Shown piece by piece: positions 36,727-44,145 of a stretch of DNA of 64,000 bases (its first letter is position 1; the number at the start of each line of letters is the position of its first letter). The position numbers were made by a program, and so were the translations under genes. The notes below the pieces were generated by a model. That model made no database searches. It was not told the origin of the DNA and worked only from the letters and a program-made list of their open reading frames with translations. The DNA is from Thermophagus xiamenensis (GTDB lineage: Bacteria; Bacteroidota; Bacteroidia; Bacteroidales; Marinilabiliaceae), in contig NZ_FONA01000011.1 in the NCBI RefSeq assembly GCF_900112795.1, positions 62,001 to 126,000 of the forward strand. The letters run 5' to 3'.

Positions 36727-37005
36727 ACATTCGGACCACAAAGGGGTTACAGATTTATAGACTCTGCCGTGGCGGTGCATCCGGTAACCGGTGAAGTTTT
36801 TGTTCTATCTGCCGATAATCGGCTGTTAACGATTTACGGGAACAAAAAACTGAAATCGGTTTATCCGCTGGCAGAGGAACTGTTTTACAAGCCTGAAGGA
36901 CTTGGTTTTGCCGATAATGGCGACTTGTATATATCCTCCGAAGGCATTAAAAATGGTTTCCTTAAGGGACAGATTCATTATTTTAAATGGCATCCCAATG
37001 AGTAG
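36727..37005 (+). pseudogene. 3' remnant of a SdiA-regulated-type beta-propeller gene
   Basis: The frame is open from 36727 but coherent protein starts only near 36757 (DSAVAVHPVTGEVFVLSADN), followed by LLTIYG...KPEGLGFADNGDLYISSEG and KGQIHYFKW. This is the C-terminal third of a SdiA-regulated/phytase-like propeller protein. No start codon with an upstream signal peptide exists. It is a gene remnant on the right side of the rearranged segment. Confidence 0.65.
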
Positions 37006-37230
37006 TGAGGGATAAACTGTTCTGTGGCAAAAGAAGTTTAGTTAACAGTCTTTAGTATTGGTTGCACTAATGACTATTAACTATCCACTAAAAACTAATT
37101 TTAAGTTTCATACAAACAATATCCTAAGAGTTATTAAAACTGATGAAACGAGAATGGCAAGAAGGTTTTACACAATAAGAATATGTATAAACTTAAACCA
37201 TGCCAGTTCCTTCTGACCAATAAATTAAGG
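37006..37230. repeat. Decayed dispersed-repeat sequence, partly in opposite orientation
   Basis: Traces of module A (GTTGCACTAATGACTATTAACTATCCACTAAAAAC) and of the module B arm read on the opposite strand (GATGAAACGAGAATGGC). It separates the gene remnant from the promoter of the next unit. Confidence 0.5.
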
Positions 37231-37268
37231 AATGTTTTTGCAACCTCAGGCAAAATTTTTGGTAAAGA

Positions 37269-37297
37269 TTGAGTGGTTTATTTTTTTTATATCTTTG
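37269..37297 (+). promoter_or_regulatory. Promoter of the three-gene unknown unit
   Basis: TATCTTTG at 37290-37297 fits TAnnTTTG; TTG at 37269-37271 is a weak -33 box 18 bp away. The predicted start of transcription near 37304 supports ATG 37331 as the start of the first gene rather than 37232. Confidence 0.5.
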
Positions 37298-37330
37298 AAA
37301 AAGATACTTCATAAACATATAAATAGTGAG

Positions 37331-37684
37331 ATGGGAACTATGACTAAAACAACAAAAAATCCATTGATTTATCAAAGTCAGAAGCAAAAAATCCTGGATA
37401 AAGCCAAGGATATGTTTATGAAATATTTGGAGCAATTTGCAGAAAGCAAGAACCTACCTGAGAAAGACTTATCTCTAATCAAGAAATCTTTTGAAGAAGT
37501 ATATCTGGAGAAAAAGGCATCTTACATTTTCGAAGATAAACTAAAAGATTTAAATGGTTATTTAAATCAGGCGCTTATTCATGCCATTTCCGGAACTTAT
37601 AAGAATCAGACTAAAACTGAAAATTTCACTAATGTTTTTTATTATAGAAACAAAAAAAGTGAAATAGCTTATGAGCGCTATTGA
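37331..37684 (+). CDS. Unrecognised small helical protein
   Basis: 117 residues from ATG 37331; the frame extends to 37232 but that part lies upstream of the promoter. The protein is charged and probably all-helical (QKQKILDKAKDMFMKYLEQFAE, DLSLIKKSFEEVYLEKKAS), has no signal peptide or Cys, and ends in a basic, aromatic tail (FYYRNKKSEIAYERY). Its last 14 bases overlap the start of the next gene, so they are co-expressed. I recognise no family. Confidence 0.6.
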   Translation: MGTMTKTTKNPLIYQSQKQKILDKAKDMFMKYLEQFAESKNLPEKDLSLIKKSFEEVYLEKKASYIFEDKLKDLNGYLNQALIHAISGTYKNQTKTENFTNVFYYRNKKSEIAYERY

Positions 37685-38177
37685 AGATGCAGAAGGCTTC
37701 CCTGAAAATGGCGGTGATAACAAGGGACATTCCTCGTCCGATATTCCTAAATCTAAGATTAAAGGGGTGCTGGAGGAGTTTGAAATGTACGCGCTCCAGC
37801 ATGGGAATCAAAATTTGTTAGATATAGCCAAATTTAGTGACGCCCAGAAAGATAAGTTGCTTGAAATTTTGAGTGTTAACGAAAAAAATGCTTTTGAATA
37901 TCACTCAAAAAGAATAGAGGCAATTAGGGATATTGAGGTTAAGAAAATTGATGCTTCTATTGTCAATCAAAAAACCTTAAGGATTTTGATTGTATCAGCC
38001 GTTGTCCTCCTTCCATTAATAACCCTTATTATTTTATTTTTTAAAGAATCTTATTTTATTCCGTGGCTTACTTTTTTAACCGGATTAATGGGTGGAGTAG
38101 GGATAAGTAGGATGATATCGCGGTTCTATCAACAACTTTCTGATAAAAATCCTATTGAGAATAATTCGGATAATTAA
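37671..38177 (+). CDS. Unrecognised protein with two C-terminal membrane helices
   Basis: 168 residues: a polar N-terminus (1-35), a helical stalk (about 35-100, VLEEFEMYALQHGNQNLLDI...HSKRIEAIRDIEVKKI), then two membrane helices (about 103-123, ILIVSAVVLLPLITLIILFF; about 128-145, IPWLTFLTGLMGGVGI). The stalk-plus-hairpin layout resembles DUF2335-type small membrane proteins, but I cannot confirm it. It overlaps the preceding gene by 14 bp. No function is known. Confidence 0.6.
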   Translation: MSAIEDAEGFPENGGDNKGHSSSDIPKSKIKGVLEEFEMYALQHGNQNLLDIAKFSDAQKDKLLEILSVNEKNAFEYHSKRIEAIRDIEVKKIDASIVNQKTLRILIVSAVVLLPLITLIILFFKESYFIPWLTFLTGLMGGVGISRMISRFYQQLSDKNPIENNSDN

Positions 38178-38269
38178 AATTGGATGAATTAGGGTATTAA
38201 TTATTATGCATATATAAGTTTAAATTGGTACGTTACCGTTGGACCTGGTATATCAATAATTATTCAGTA

Positions 38270-38881
38270 ATGTATTCATCTGCAATAAAAAAGATTTTGG
38301 TTTCGCGGATTCTTTCCATGGAGGAGGTGGAATCCTGGTTGGCAGAGCATCGTTCCTTATATCGGATGGCCTGCCAAGAGCTGAAAAAAAGTGATAAAGA
38401 TTTGGTGACTTTGCCCAGTGGTATCAAAGTAAAACGATTATTTTTCCTGGATGAGGAGCCGGATTGGTTTAAGTTATATCATATCTATAATGAGCTTGAA
38501 GAAATTGCCGGTTTTCACCGGTATGAATCCTATTTTAAAGAAGAAATGGAGCGTTATCAGGCCATCAAAGCATCCAGGAAATTACAACAGGAGTGGTTAC
38601 GAAAAAATTTAAAACTGGGAACTGATAAATTTTCAATTTTTGAACCCCTCTATTTTGACTATGAAGGGTGTGAAGATTTTGGGGAAGACAAATGGCCTTT
38701 AGGATTATATATTTCCGGTAAAACAGATTTGAGATTATTTATCGACCGAAATGATTTTAAATATACCCTTGAGTTTATTCATCTCTTTCATGAACTTTTT
38801 TATGATAAAAATTTATTACCCAATTGTTTGGAACGAATACAGGCCGACTTTATAGATTTCAAAAAGTTTAGGTTGAATTGA
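38270..38881 (+). CDS. Unrecognised cytoplasmic protein
   Basis: 203 residues from ATG 38270 (a TTG at 38225 is a possible longer start). Soluble, rich in aromatic and charged residues (SLYRMACQELKKSDKDLVTLPSG, YHIYNELEEIAGFHRYESYF, FEPLYFDYEGCEDFGEDKW). It follows the two-membrane-helix gene by about 90 bp on the same strand and could be in the same transcript. There is no signal peptide and no motif I know. Confidence 0.55.
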   Translation: MYSSAIKKILVSRILSMEEVESWLAEHRSLYRMACQELKKSDKDLVTLPSGIKVKRLFFLDEEPDWFKLYHIYNELEEIAGFHRYESYFKEEMERYQAIKASRKLQQEWLRKNLKLGTDKFSIFEPLYFDYEGCEDFGEDKWPLGLYISGKTDLRLFIDRNDFKYTLEFIHLFHELFYDKNLLPNCLERIQADFIDFKKFRLN

Positions 38882-39052
38882 ATGTTTGGCTGAGGGAAAC
38901 GCAGAGGGGCAGAAAGAGCGGGTGAGAATAGATTATTAAAATTTGGAGTGTTACGGAGTTTTTTTCCCTTTGAGTAGGGATAGTTTTTTAATTTAAAAAC
39001 AAATGTTATTAGGCGCAATCATAAGTTATTTTTTATTTCAACTCTTCTATCT

Positions 39053-39262
39053 TCATTTTAGCCATAAGAAAACAGCGTCCTCGCTTGAAGACACTTCAAG
39101 CGATTTTTTTTCGTTTTCAGAAGTACAATCGATTAATATAATATATTCACTTCCATTTTTCATAACAGTTAGCGTGCCATCATTTATTTCTTCAATAATG
39201 GCAGTTTCACTCTCCGAATAGAAATTAATTAAATATTCAAAAAAATAAGTAGTATTATTCAT
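39053..39262 (-). CDS. Possible small acidic protein
   Basis: 69 residues, MNNTTYFFEYLINFYSES..., acidic, with a beta-rich middle (GTLTVMKNGSEYIILIDC). Its ATG lies in the outer end of a dispersed repeat (TATACGAATGAA), as for yjjG and rnfD. The opposite strand holds a frame of similar length, so this could be chance; I prefer the - strand one for its ordinary composition. Confidence 0.35.
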   Translation of the reverse strand: MNNTTYFFEYLINFYSESETAIIEEINDGTLTVMKNGSEYIILIDCTSENEKKSLEVSSSEDAVFLWLK

Positions 39263-39565
39263 TCGTATATAATTTATTTAACTCATTGGCCGAATGGAAC
39301 TCGCATGGCTTAAAAAATTTATACATGTCCTTTTGTGGCAAAAAGTCGCCATGCTCGTTTCATCCGTATAAAATTTACTTATTTCATTGATATATTGATT
39401 TTAATATTAGTAATTAGTGGTTAGTCATTAGTCACTAGTCAATTAACACTAATGACTATTGACTTATGACTAATCACTAACGACTATTGACTTCTTCTGC
39501 CTTTGTCGTTTATACATGTTCTCTTTGTGACAAATCTTTTTAGTCATGCTCGTTTCATTCAATGT
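39252..39565. repeat. Dispersed palindromic repeat, copy 7 (module B then module A)
   Basis: ATTCGTATATAATTTATT end, module B hairpin at 39288-39364 (GGCCGAATGGAACTCGCATG ... GCCATGCTCGTTTCATCC), then CGTATAAAATTTACTTATTTC, a module A stem (AGTAATTAGTGGTTAGTC / GACTTATGACTAATCACT), CTTCTGCC and CGTTTATACATG blocks, ending TCATGCTCGTTTCATTC. Confidence 0.9.
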
Positions 39566-39640
39566 ACTTTACTAATAAAAAGAATAGTTCTGAAATCTTA
39601 AGAACAAAAAATAAAGTAGTGTTTGGGAATGGTAGAATAA

Positions 39641-39669
39641 TTGATTTATAAAAAAATTTGTAAGATAAT
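39641..39669 (+). promoter_or_regulatory. Sigma-70/sigma-A type promoter of the ECF sigma gene
   Basis: TTGATT, a spacer of exactly 17 bp, then GATAAT: a good match to the TTGACA/TATAAT promoter of Proteobacteria and Firmicutes and unlike the TTTG/TAnnTTTG promoters elsewhere in the window. Confidence 0.55.
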
Positions 39670-39692
39670 TTGTTTTTGGGAGTCTAATATCC

Positions 39693-39698
39693 AGGAGG
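39693..39698 (+). promoter_or_regulatory. Full Shine-Dalgarno AGGAGG before a GTG start
   Basis: AGGAGG, 7 bp before GTG 39706. Such a perfect site is unusual in Bacteroidota and decides this GTG as the start of the sigma gene. Confidence 0.8.
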
Positions 39699-39705
39699 TG
39701 AAAAA

Positions 39706-40200
39706 GTGACTAAATCCGAATTTGAAAAAATATATAAATTATATTTTAGCCCGGTTTATAAATATTTGCTTAAACTTTGTAGAAACCAGCATATTGCAGA
39801 AGAAATAACCAGTCAAACATTTTTTAAAGCAATAAATAATATTGATAAGTTTGAAGGCAAATGCAATATTAATAGTTGGTTATGCCAAATTGGTAAAAAT
39901 ACTTATTATACCTATTTAAAAAAGAATAAAAGATTCGTAGAATTTGATTCTTTGACAAAAATAGAAGATATGAGTACAGATATTGAAGAACAGCTTGCCA
40001 CTTCTGAAATTTCTATGGAAATATTTAAAGCATTACACTTGATTGAAGAACCTTATAAAGAAGTGTTTAATCTGCGAGTCCTTGGTGGGTTAAGTTTTAA
40101 ACAAATTGCAGAAATTTATTCTAAAACTGAAAACTGGGCTTGTGTCACTTATCACCGTGCCAAAAACAAAATACAAATTATAATGGAGGGAAAGAAATGA
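39706..40200 (+). CDS. ECF-type RNA polymerase sigma factor, Firmicutes-like
   Basis: 164 residues from GTG 39706. Region 2 (about 8-75, YFSPVYKYLLKLCRN...EEITSQTFFKAINNIDKFEG...NSWLCQIGKNTYY) and region 4 (about 105-160, LIEEPYKEVFNLRVLGGLSFKQIAEIYSKTENWACVTYHRAKN) are both complete. It directs RNA polymerase to specific promoters when released by its anti-sigma, the next gene, which starts in an ATGA overlap. Sequence style, AT-rich codon use, the AGGAGG site and the sigma-A-like promoter all point to origin in Firmicutes. Its targets in this genome are unknown. Confidence 0.9.
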   Translation: MTKSEFEKIYKLYFSPVYKYLLKLCRNQHIAEEITSQTFFKAINNIDKFEGKCNINSWLCQIGKNTYYTYLKKNKRFVEFDSLTKIEDMSTDIEEQLATSEISMEIFKALHLIEEPYKEVFNLRVLGGLSFKQIAEIYSKTENWACVTYHRAKNKIQIIMEGKK

Positions 40201-41099
40201 AAATTTCATGTAGCGTTGTTCAAGATTTATTACCACTTTATGTTGAAAGGATGACTAGCGAAGAATCTAATTTGTTGATAGAAGACCACCTTACTGATTG
40301 TAATAAGTGTAGAAATATACTAAATTCACTTAAGACGAATATAATAAAAAGTAAACCAGATGCAGAGGCAAGTGTTCCGCTAAAATTTATTCAAAAAAAT
40401 ATCAAAAATCGACAAACCAAAGCTGTTGTCTTTGCTTCATTGATTGTATTTTTAGCAATGTTCGTGATATTTTCATATCTGACAAAACCAGATTATATTT
40501 CCTATAATGATAGCGGTATCACAATATCAAAAATAGAAAGTCAAGAAGTATATGCGAATTTTTCAGAAAATGTAACTTCTTATAGTACTATAAAATACAA
40601 TACCTCAGATAATCTGGTTGTAATGGAAATTAAGGCATGGACATCTGTTTGGGATAAATTGCTTAACAAATCAACCCCATCCGTTTTAATTTCGACTCCG
40701 GACTCAAAGGTTGATAGAGTTTATTATTGTGACTATTCAACGAAAGATGACAATATGATTGTTGTATATGGAATAGACCCGAATACAAATGGGGGTATAA
40801 CATCCTTGCCAAGAATCGTACTTGGGTACTATTTTATGATTGCGCTCATTGCTTCAATTATTGTTGGGGTTGTTTGGTTCTTGTTAAGAAAGAACCATAA
40901 AGCAGGTAATATTTGCAAGTATCTATTTTTTGTTCCGACGTCTTATTTGATTAGCCATATGTTACTTACCACAAGTTTTATTTCATTTTCGGCAACCAGA
41001 GATTTTGTTATGAATCTTATTGCTTCAATAGCAATTTATGGGATTAGTATTCTTGGAATATCATTGTTTAAGCAGTATAAGTTAGACAGAACAAAATGA
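40197..41099 (+). CDS. Membrane anti-sigma factor with zf-HC2 zinc domain
   Basis: 300 residues from ATG 40197, with GGAGGG (40185-40190) 6 bp upstream. The N-terminal zf-HC2 domain shows Cys5 and His31-x3-Cys35-x2-Cys38 (EDHLTDCNKC), the anti-sigma signature. A membrane helix follows (about 79-98, VFASLIVFLAMFVIFSYL), then an exported loop of about 120 residues and three more helices (starting near 218, 243 and 272). It would hold the partner sigma at the membrane until a signal arrives. LLPLYVERMTSEESNLLIEDHL is typical of Firmicutes anti-sigmas. Its partner overlaps it by 4 bp. Confidence 0.88.
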   Translation: MKISCSVVQDLLPLYVERMTSEESNLLIEDHLTDCNKCRNILNSLKTNIIKSKPDAEASVPLKFIQKNIKNRQTKAVVFASLIVFLAMFVIFSYLTKPDYISYNDSGITISKIESQEVYANFSENVTSYSTIKYNTSDNLVVMEIKAWTSVWDKLLNKSTPSVLISTPDSKVDRVYYCDYSTKDDNMIVVYGIDPNTNGGITSLPRIVLGYYFMIALIASIIVGVVWFLLRKNHKAGNICKYLFFVPTSYLISHMLLTTSFISFSATRDFVMNLIASIAIYGISILGISLFKQYKLDRTK

Positions 41100-41309
41100 G
41101 CATAGGGTGAAAAAGAAAATCCTGTTTAATCAAAAGCCGGAAGTTTGAAATTTAATAACCACAGTGTTGCCTTCGAATTGAATCTTCGCTTAAACCCCAA
41201 TTTTTATCAATCCAAACGATACGCCCATGTCTACGTGATTTATAATCCACGCAGAAGAAAATCTAATTCCGACACACACCAACCAAAAGTTTTTACTCAT
41301 AGCTTAGCC

Positions 41310-41668
41310 GCAAAAATTTTTCATAAGGCAGCCGGAATTTTTTTTTATAACCTACGCAAAATTTTTCATAAGCTATCAAAAAAAATTTGGTAGCCTTAAC
41401 GAAACTTTTCGGTAGCCTTAAGGAAATTTTTCCGTTAGGTTAACGAAACTTTTTGGCAGCCTTAACCAAAATTTTTCCCTAAGCCTTACGGAAATTTTTT
41501 CCGGTAGACTACAGGATTTTTTTTGCGTAAGGCAGAGAAAAAAATTTCCTTAAGGTTAGCCGGAATTTTTCCCCGTAACCTATCGGGAAAAATTTTTCAT
41601 AACCTATCAGAAATTTTTCCACCTAACCTACGCAGAATTTTTTCTCATAGCCTATGAAAAATTTACGT
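41310..41668. repeat. AT-rich degenerate tandem repeat, about 16 units of 22-24 bp
   Basis: Cores of A(3-5)T(4-8), often AAATTTTTCC, recur at about 41315, 41337, 41361, 41385, 41405, 41427, 41449, 41471, 41493, 41517, 41542, 41565, 41592, 41613, 41637 and 41659. Between them lies a variable GTAGCCTTAACG/ATAACCTATCGG segment. Units have diverged and some are flipped (AAGGTTAGC against GTAGCCTTA). Confidence 0.8.
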
Positions 41669-41670
41669 CT

Positions 41671-41721
41671 GCGTGGATTTGTAATCCACGCAGAAGAAAA
41701 GGTGTGGATTTGCAATCCACA
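41671..41721. repeat. Two small palindromes of the GGATTTGTAATCC family
   Basis: GCGTGGATT-TGT-AATCCACGC at 41671-41691 (9-bp perfect stem) and TGTGGATT-TGC-AATCCACA at 41703-41721. A half-site lies at 41237-41250 and another copy at 41798-41814. Confidence 0.75.
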
Positions 41722-42018
41722 TTGAAAAATTGGCCAATCCAACGCGGACATTATCGAAAGGTTTAAATGAAAATTAAGCTTAATCGAGTATAAGGTCGGG
41801 ATTACAAATCCACAACGACAAGGGAAACCCTTGTGGCTGTTGTCGTAAAAGAATTTGGCGGTAATCCGGAATTGATAAACAAAGCTTACTTCAGATAATT
41901 TTCAATTCCTTGATTTGGACATAGCAAAATATCGTAACCATTGGTATCTTTCTACCACCCCTAATTAAAAATCCACAACGATGGGGTTAGAAAATTTACA
42001 TTGACGTGAAATATCTTC

Positions 42019-42339
42019 TCACCAACGGTAGGACATTAAATCTCTTTCAAGCTCAATTATTAATTTTGCAATCTCATCACATTCTTTTTCTGATAATTTT
42101 TTTAAAGTATTTTCCACTCGGCCCTTTATGACATCATTATTTGAATTTAATGTTGGTTCTTCTGAATTAAGTCGGTTAAATAATTCATTCCACTTTGGTT
42201 TTAAATCATCAGGAAAATCATTTTCATTTAGCGGATTAAGTATAATAAAAGCCTCCCAAATTTTTTGTTTAATATTTCTTTTCCCTTTTAACTTTCGTAC
42301 GGCAGAATTAAATTTTTCTTTAGCGTAAGTTCCTTTCAT
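42019..42339 (-). CDS. Small hypothetical protein
   Basis: 106 residues, basic N-terminus (MKGTYAKEKFNSAVRKLKGKRN), then helices with an acidic end (LSEKECDEIAKLIIELERDLMSYRW). No signal peptide, no known motif. Codon use and length make it credible as a gene; it precedes nothing obvious in an operon, the kinase gene being 37 bp downstream on the same strand and probably separately started. Confidence 0.5.
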   Translation of the reverse strand: MKGTYAKEKFNSAVRKLKGKRNIKQKIWEAFIILNPLNENDFPDDLKPKWNELFNRLNSEEPTLNSNNDVIKGRVENTLKKLSEKECDEIAKLIIELERDLMSYRW

Positions 42340-42375
42340 ATTTTTAACTTTTTGCTTTTAAATTATTAAGTAATC

Positions 42376-44043
42376 CTAATAACTAAAACTACTCCCACCC
42401 AGGAATTCGCGCAGGATGGATGTGGGCGGAATTTCTCTTTGCTGAATGGGTTTAAAGTACCGGAAAAACTTTAGCAACCGGTTGGCTTCGGAATATTCGG
42501 GTTGGTTGGGTTGAACCTCGAGCAGGATGGGTTCGGCATAAGGCTTAAGGACGGCCAGTTCGTAGAGGAGGGCCGAGTTAAACATGACATCGGCCTCTTC
42601 CTGAAAGGGGAATATGTGTTTGTCTTCGCCGCGGCGTACACTGTCCCATCGCGAAATGGTTTCCTGTGCCGAATAGCTACGGTAACGATAATCGCGTATT
42701 ATGCGTCGAATTAGTCGGTTGTCGGTAGTTGGGATTCTTGTTTGGTCGTCAATATTAATGTTGGTGAGGGCCGACACATAAATTTTAAATTTGGCACTAT
42801 TTTCAATAGAGTGAGTGAGTTTAGGGTTCAAAGCATGGATGCCTTCCACAATGAGGATGTTATCCTTTTGCATTTTAAGGGTTTCACCGGTAAAGATTCG
42901 TTTTCCGGTTTCAAAAAGGAATTTGGGTAGTTCCACTTCTTGTCCGTTGAGGAGTTGTTGCAGATGTTGGTTAAAGAGTTCCAGGTCGAGGGCTTCCAGG
43001 GCTTCGAAGTCGTATTCGCCGTTTTCATCGCGAGGTGTTTTTTCACGATCCACAAAATAGTTGTCGAGTGACAGGTTGAGAGGAGTAATGCCATTGACCA
43101 GCAGTTGTATGGCCAGTCGTTTACTGAAGGTGGTCTTACCGCTGGAAGAGGGGCCACTGATGAGAACGAGGCGCACCTTATCTTTACGTGCGGTGATAGC
43201 ATCGGCAATTTGAGCAATTTTTTTCTCATGGAGGGCTTCGCTTACTTTAATGAGTCGTTCGGCCTTTCCTTGTGTGGTGGCATTATTGAGGTCGCTGATG
43301 TTAGTAACGTTCAGAATTTGGTTCCATTGACTGAATTCCCGGAATATTTCAAACATCTTTTTTTGCTCTACCAGCTCTTGCACAGCATTGGGATTGTCCT
43401 TTCCGGGAATTTGAAGTAGCATCCCATTGTAATATTTGTTTAAATCAAAAACTTTAAGGTAGCCGGTGGATGGGGGTAGAGTACCGTAAAACTTGCCAAC
43501 ATGCCCTTTCAGTGTGTAATAAGTGGTGTAATATTTTCCGCGGTGTCGCAGAAGGTCTACTTTATCATGTAATCGGTGTTGTTTAAAAAGTTCGATGACA
43601 TCATCGGTTTCGTCTCTGTGTCTAACTATGGGAATATCTTCCTCAACCAGTTGTTGCATTTTTTTGCGAAGGGCAATGACATCTTCACAGGATATAGGTC
43701 CCGGGATATCATGTAATTCACAATAGAAGCCTTTACTAACCGAATGGTCGACTCTGAGTCGTGCACCGGGGAAAAGCTCACGGGCAGCGGCATAAAGTAA
43801 AAAGAATAGCCCGCGGGTATATATTCTCATTCCATCTTTATGGGTGATATCAATAAATTCAATGGTTTTGGGATTATATATTTCGAAAGAGAGTTCCCGC
43901 ACCTGATTATTTACCATTGCCCCTAAAATGGGATAAGGCAACCGGATATTCTTTTGTTCGGCTATTTCCTGTAAGGTAGAACCTCTTTCAACGCAGTAAG
44001 CCTGGCGGGTATTAATGCATTTTATCCGTACTTCTTTCTTCAT
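42376..44043 (-). CDS. Nucleoside (uridine) kinase with ThrRS-like N-terminal domains
   Basis: 555 residues. The N-terminus (about 1-60, IKCINTRQAYCVERGSTLQEIAEQ) is a TGS-like domain, and about 65-200 resembles the second additional domain of threonyl-tRNA synthetase (GLFFLLYAAARELFPGARLRVDHSVSKGFYCEL). The C-terminal half is a Udk-type kinase with P-loop GPSSSGKTTFSKRL (about 295-308), SLDNYFVDREKTPRD and ILIVEGIHALNP. This fused architecture is common in Bacteroidota and some Firmicutes; it phosphorylates uridine/cytidine or a related nucleoside. What the synthetase-like part does is not known. Start MKKEVRIKC is clear. Confidence 0.88.
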   Translation of the reverse strand: MKKEVRIKCINTRQAYCVERGSTLQEIAEQKNIRLPYPILGAMVNNQVRELSFEIYNPKTIEFIDITHKDGMRIYTRGLFFLLYAAARELFPGARLRVDHSVSKGFYCELHDIPGPISCEDVIALRKKMQQLVEEDIPIVRHRDETDDVIELFKQHRLHDKVDLLRHRGKYYTTYYTLKGHVGKFYGTLPPSTGYLKVFDLNKYYNGMLLQIPGKDNPNAVQELVEQKKMFEIFREFSQWNQILNVTNISDLNNATTQGKAERLIKVSEALHEKKIAQIADAITARKDKVRLVLISGPSSSGKTTFSKRLAIQLLVNGITPLNLSLDNYFVDREKTPRDENGEYDFEALEALDLELFNQHLQQLLNGQEVELPKFLFETGKRIFTGETLKMQKDNILIVEGIHALNPKLTHSIENSAKFKIYVSALTNINIDDQTRIPTTDNRLIRRIIRDYRYRSYSAQETISRWDSVRRGEDKHIFPFQEEADVMFNSALLYELAVLKPYAEPILLEVQPNQPEYSEANRLLKFFRYFKPIQQREIPPTSILREFLGGSSFSY

Positions 44044-44081
44044 TCCTTTAACAATTAACGGGATTACTCAATATTTAAACA

Positions 44082-44104
44082 GTTTGGCATAATTCATGCC
44101 AAAC
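44082..44104. terminator. Perfect 9-bp inverted repeat between uvrA and the kinase gene
   Basis: GTTTGGCAT (44082-44090) and ATGCCAAAC (44096-44104) with a 5-bp loop. It lies 40 bp after the uvrA stop and 40 bp before the kinase start, all on the - strand. There is only a weak T-tract (TGTTTAAATATT) after it, so it is either a terminator of uvrA or an operator of the kinase gene. Confidence 0.5.
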
Positions 44105-44145
44105 CGGGAAAAATGTACGGATTAAGATAGCCAAAAAAAAGGGAA

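Larger units (their letters stand above)
38882..39705. other. Gap with small frames, repeat copy 7 and the foreign promoter
   Basis: It holds a CGCAGAGGGGCAGAAAG tract (about 38900), one weak - strand small gene (39053-39262), a dispersed repeat (39252-39565), and the promoter and ribosome binding site of the sigma gene. Nothing else is seen. Confidence 0.5.
41100..42018. other. Gap of 0.9 kb with repeats only
   Basis: A CCAATCCA/AATCCACGC-rich start, an AT-rich degenerate array (41310-41668), small palindromes (41671-41721, 41798-41814) and a plain AT-rich tail. Open frames here come from the repeat and are not supported. Confidence 0.6.

Noticed and set aside
39003-39221. 72-residue + strand frame
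   Set aside because: It overlaps the - strand small frame that has the more normal composition; the hydrophobic start looks like a reading of AT-rich DNA.
41145-41393. 82-residue + strand frame
   Set aside because: It runs into the degenerate AT-rich repeat and has no plausible start site or family.
32376-42018. Prophage or integrative element
   Set aside because: No integrase, phage structural gene, relaxase or att-like duplication next to a tRNA is seen; repeats and broken genes alone do not prove one.
42828-43229. Second - strand frame inside the nucleoside kinase gene
   Set aside because: It is a shadow of the kinase frame, which has the P-loop and a full-length family match.
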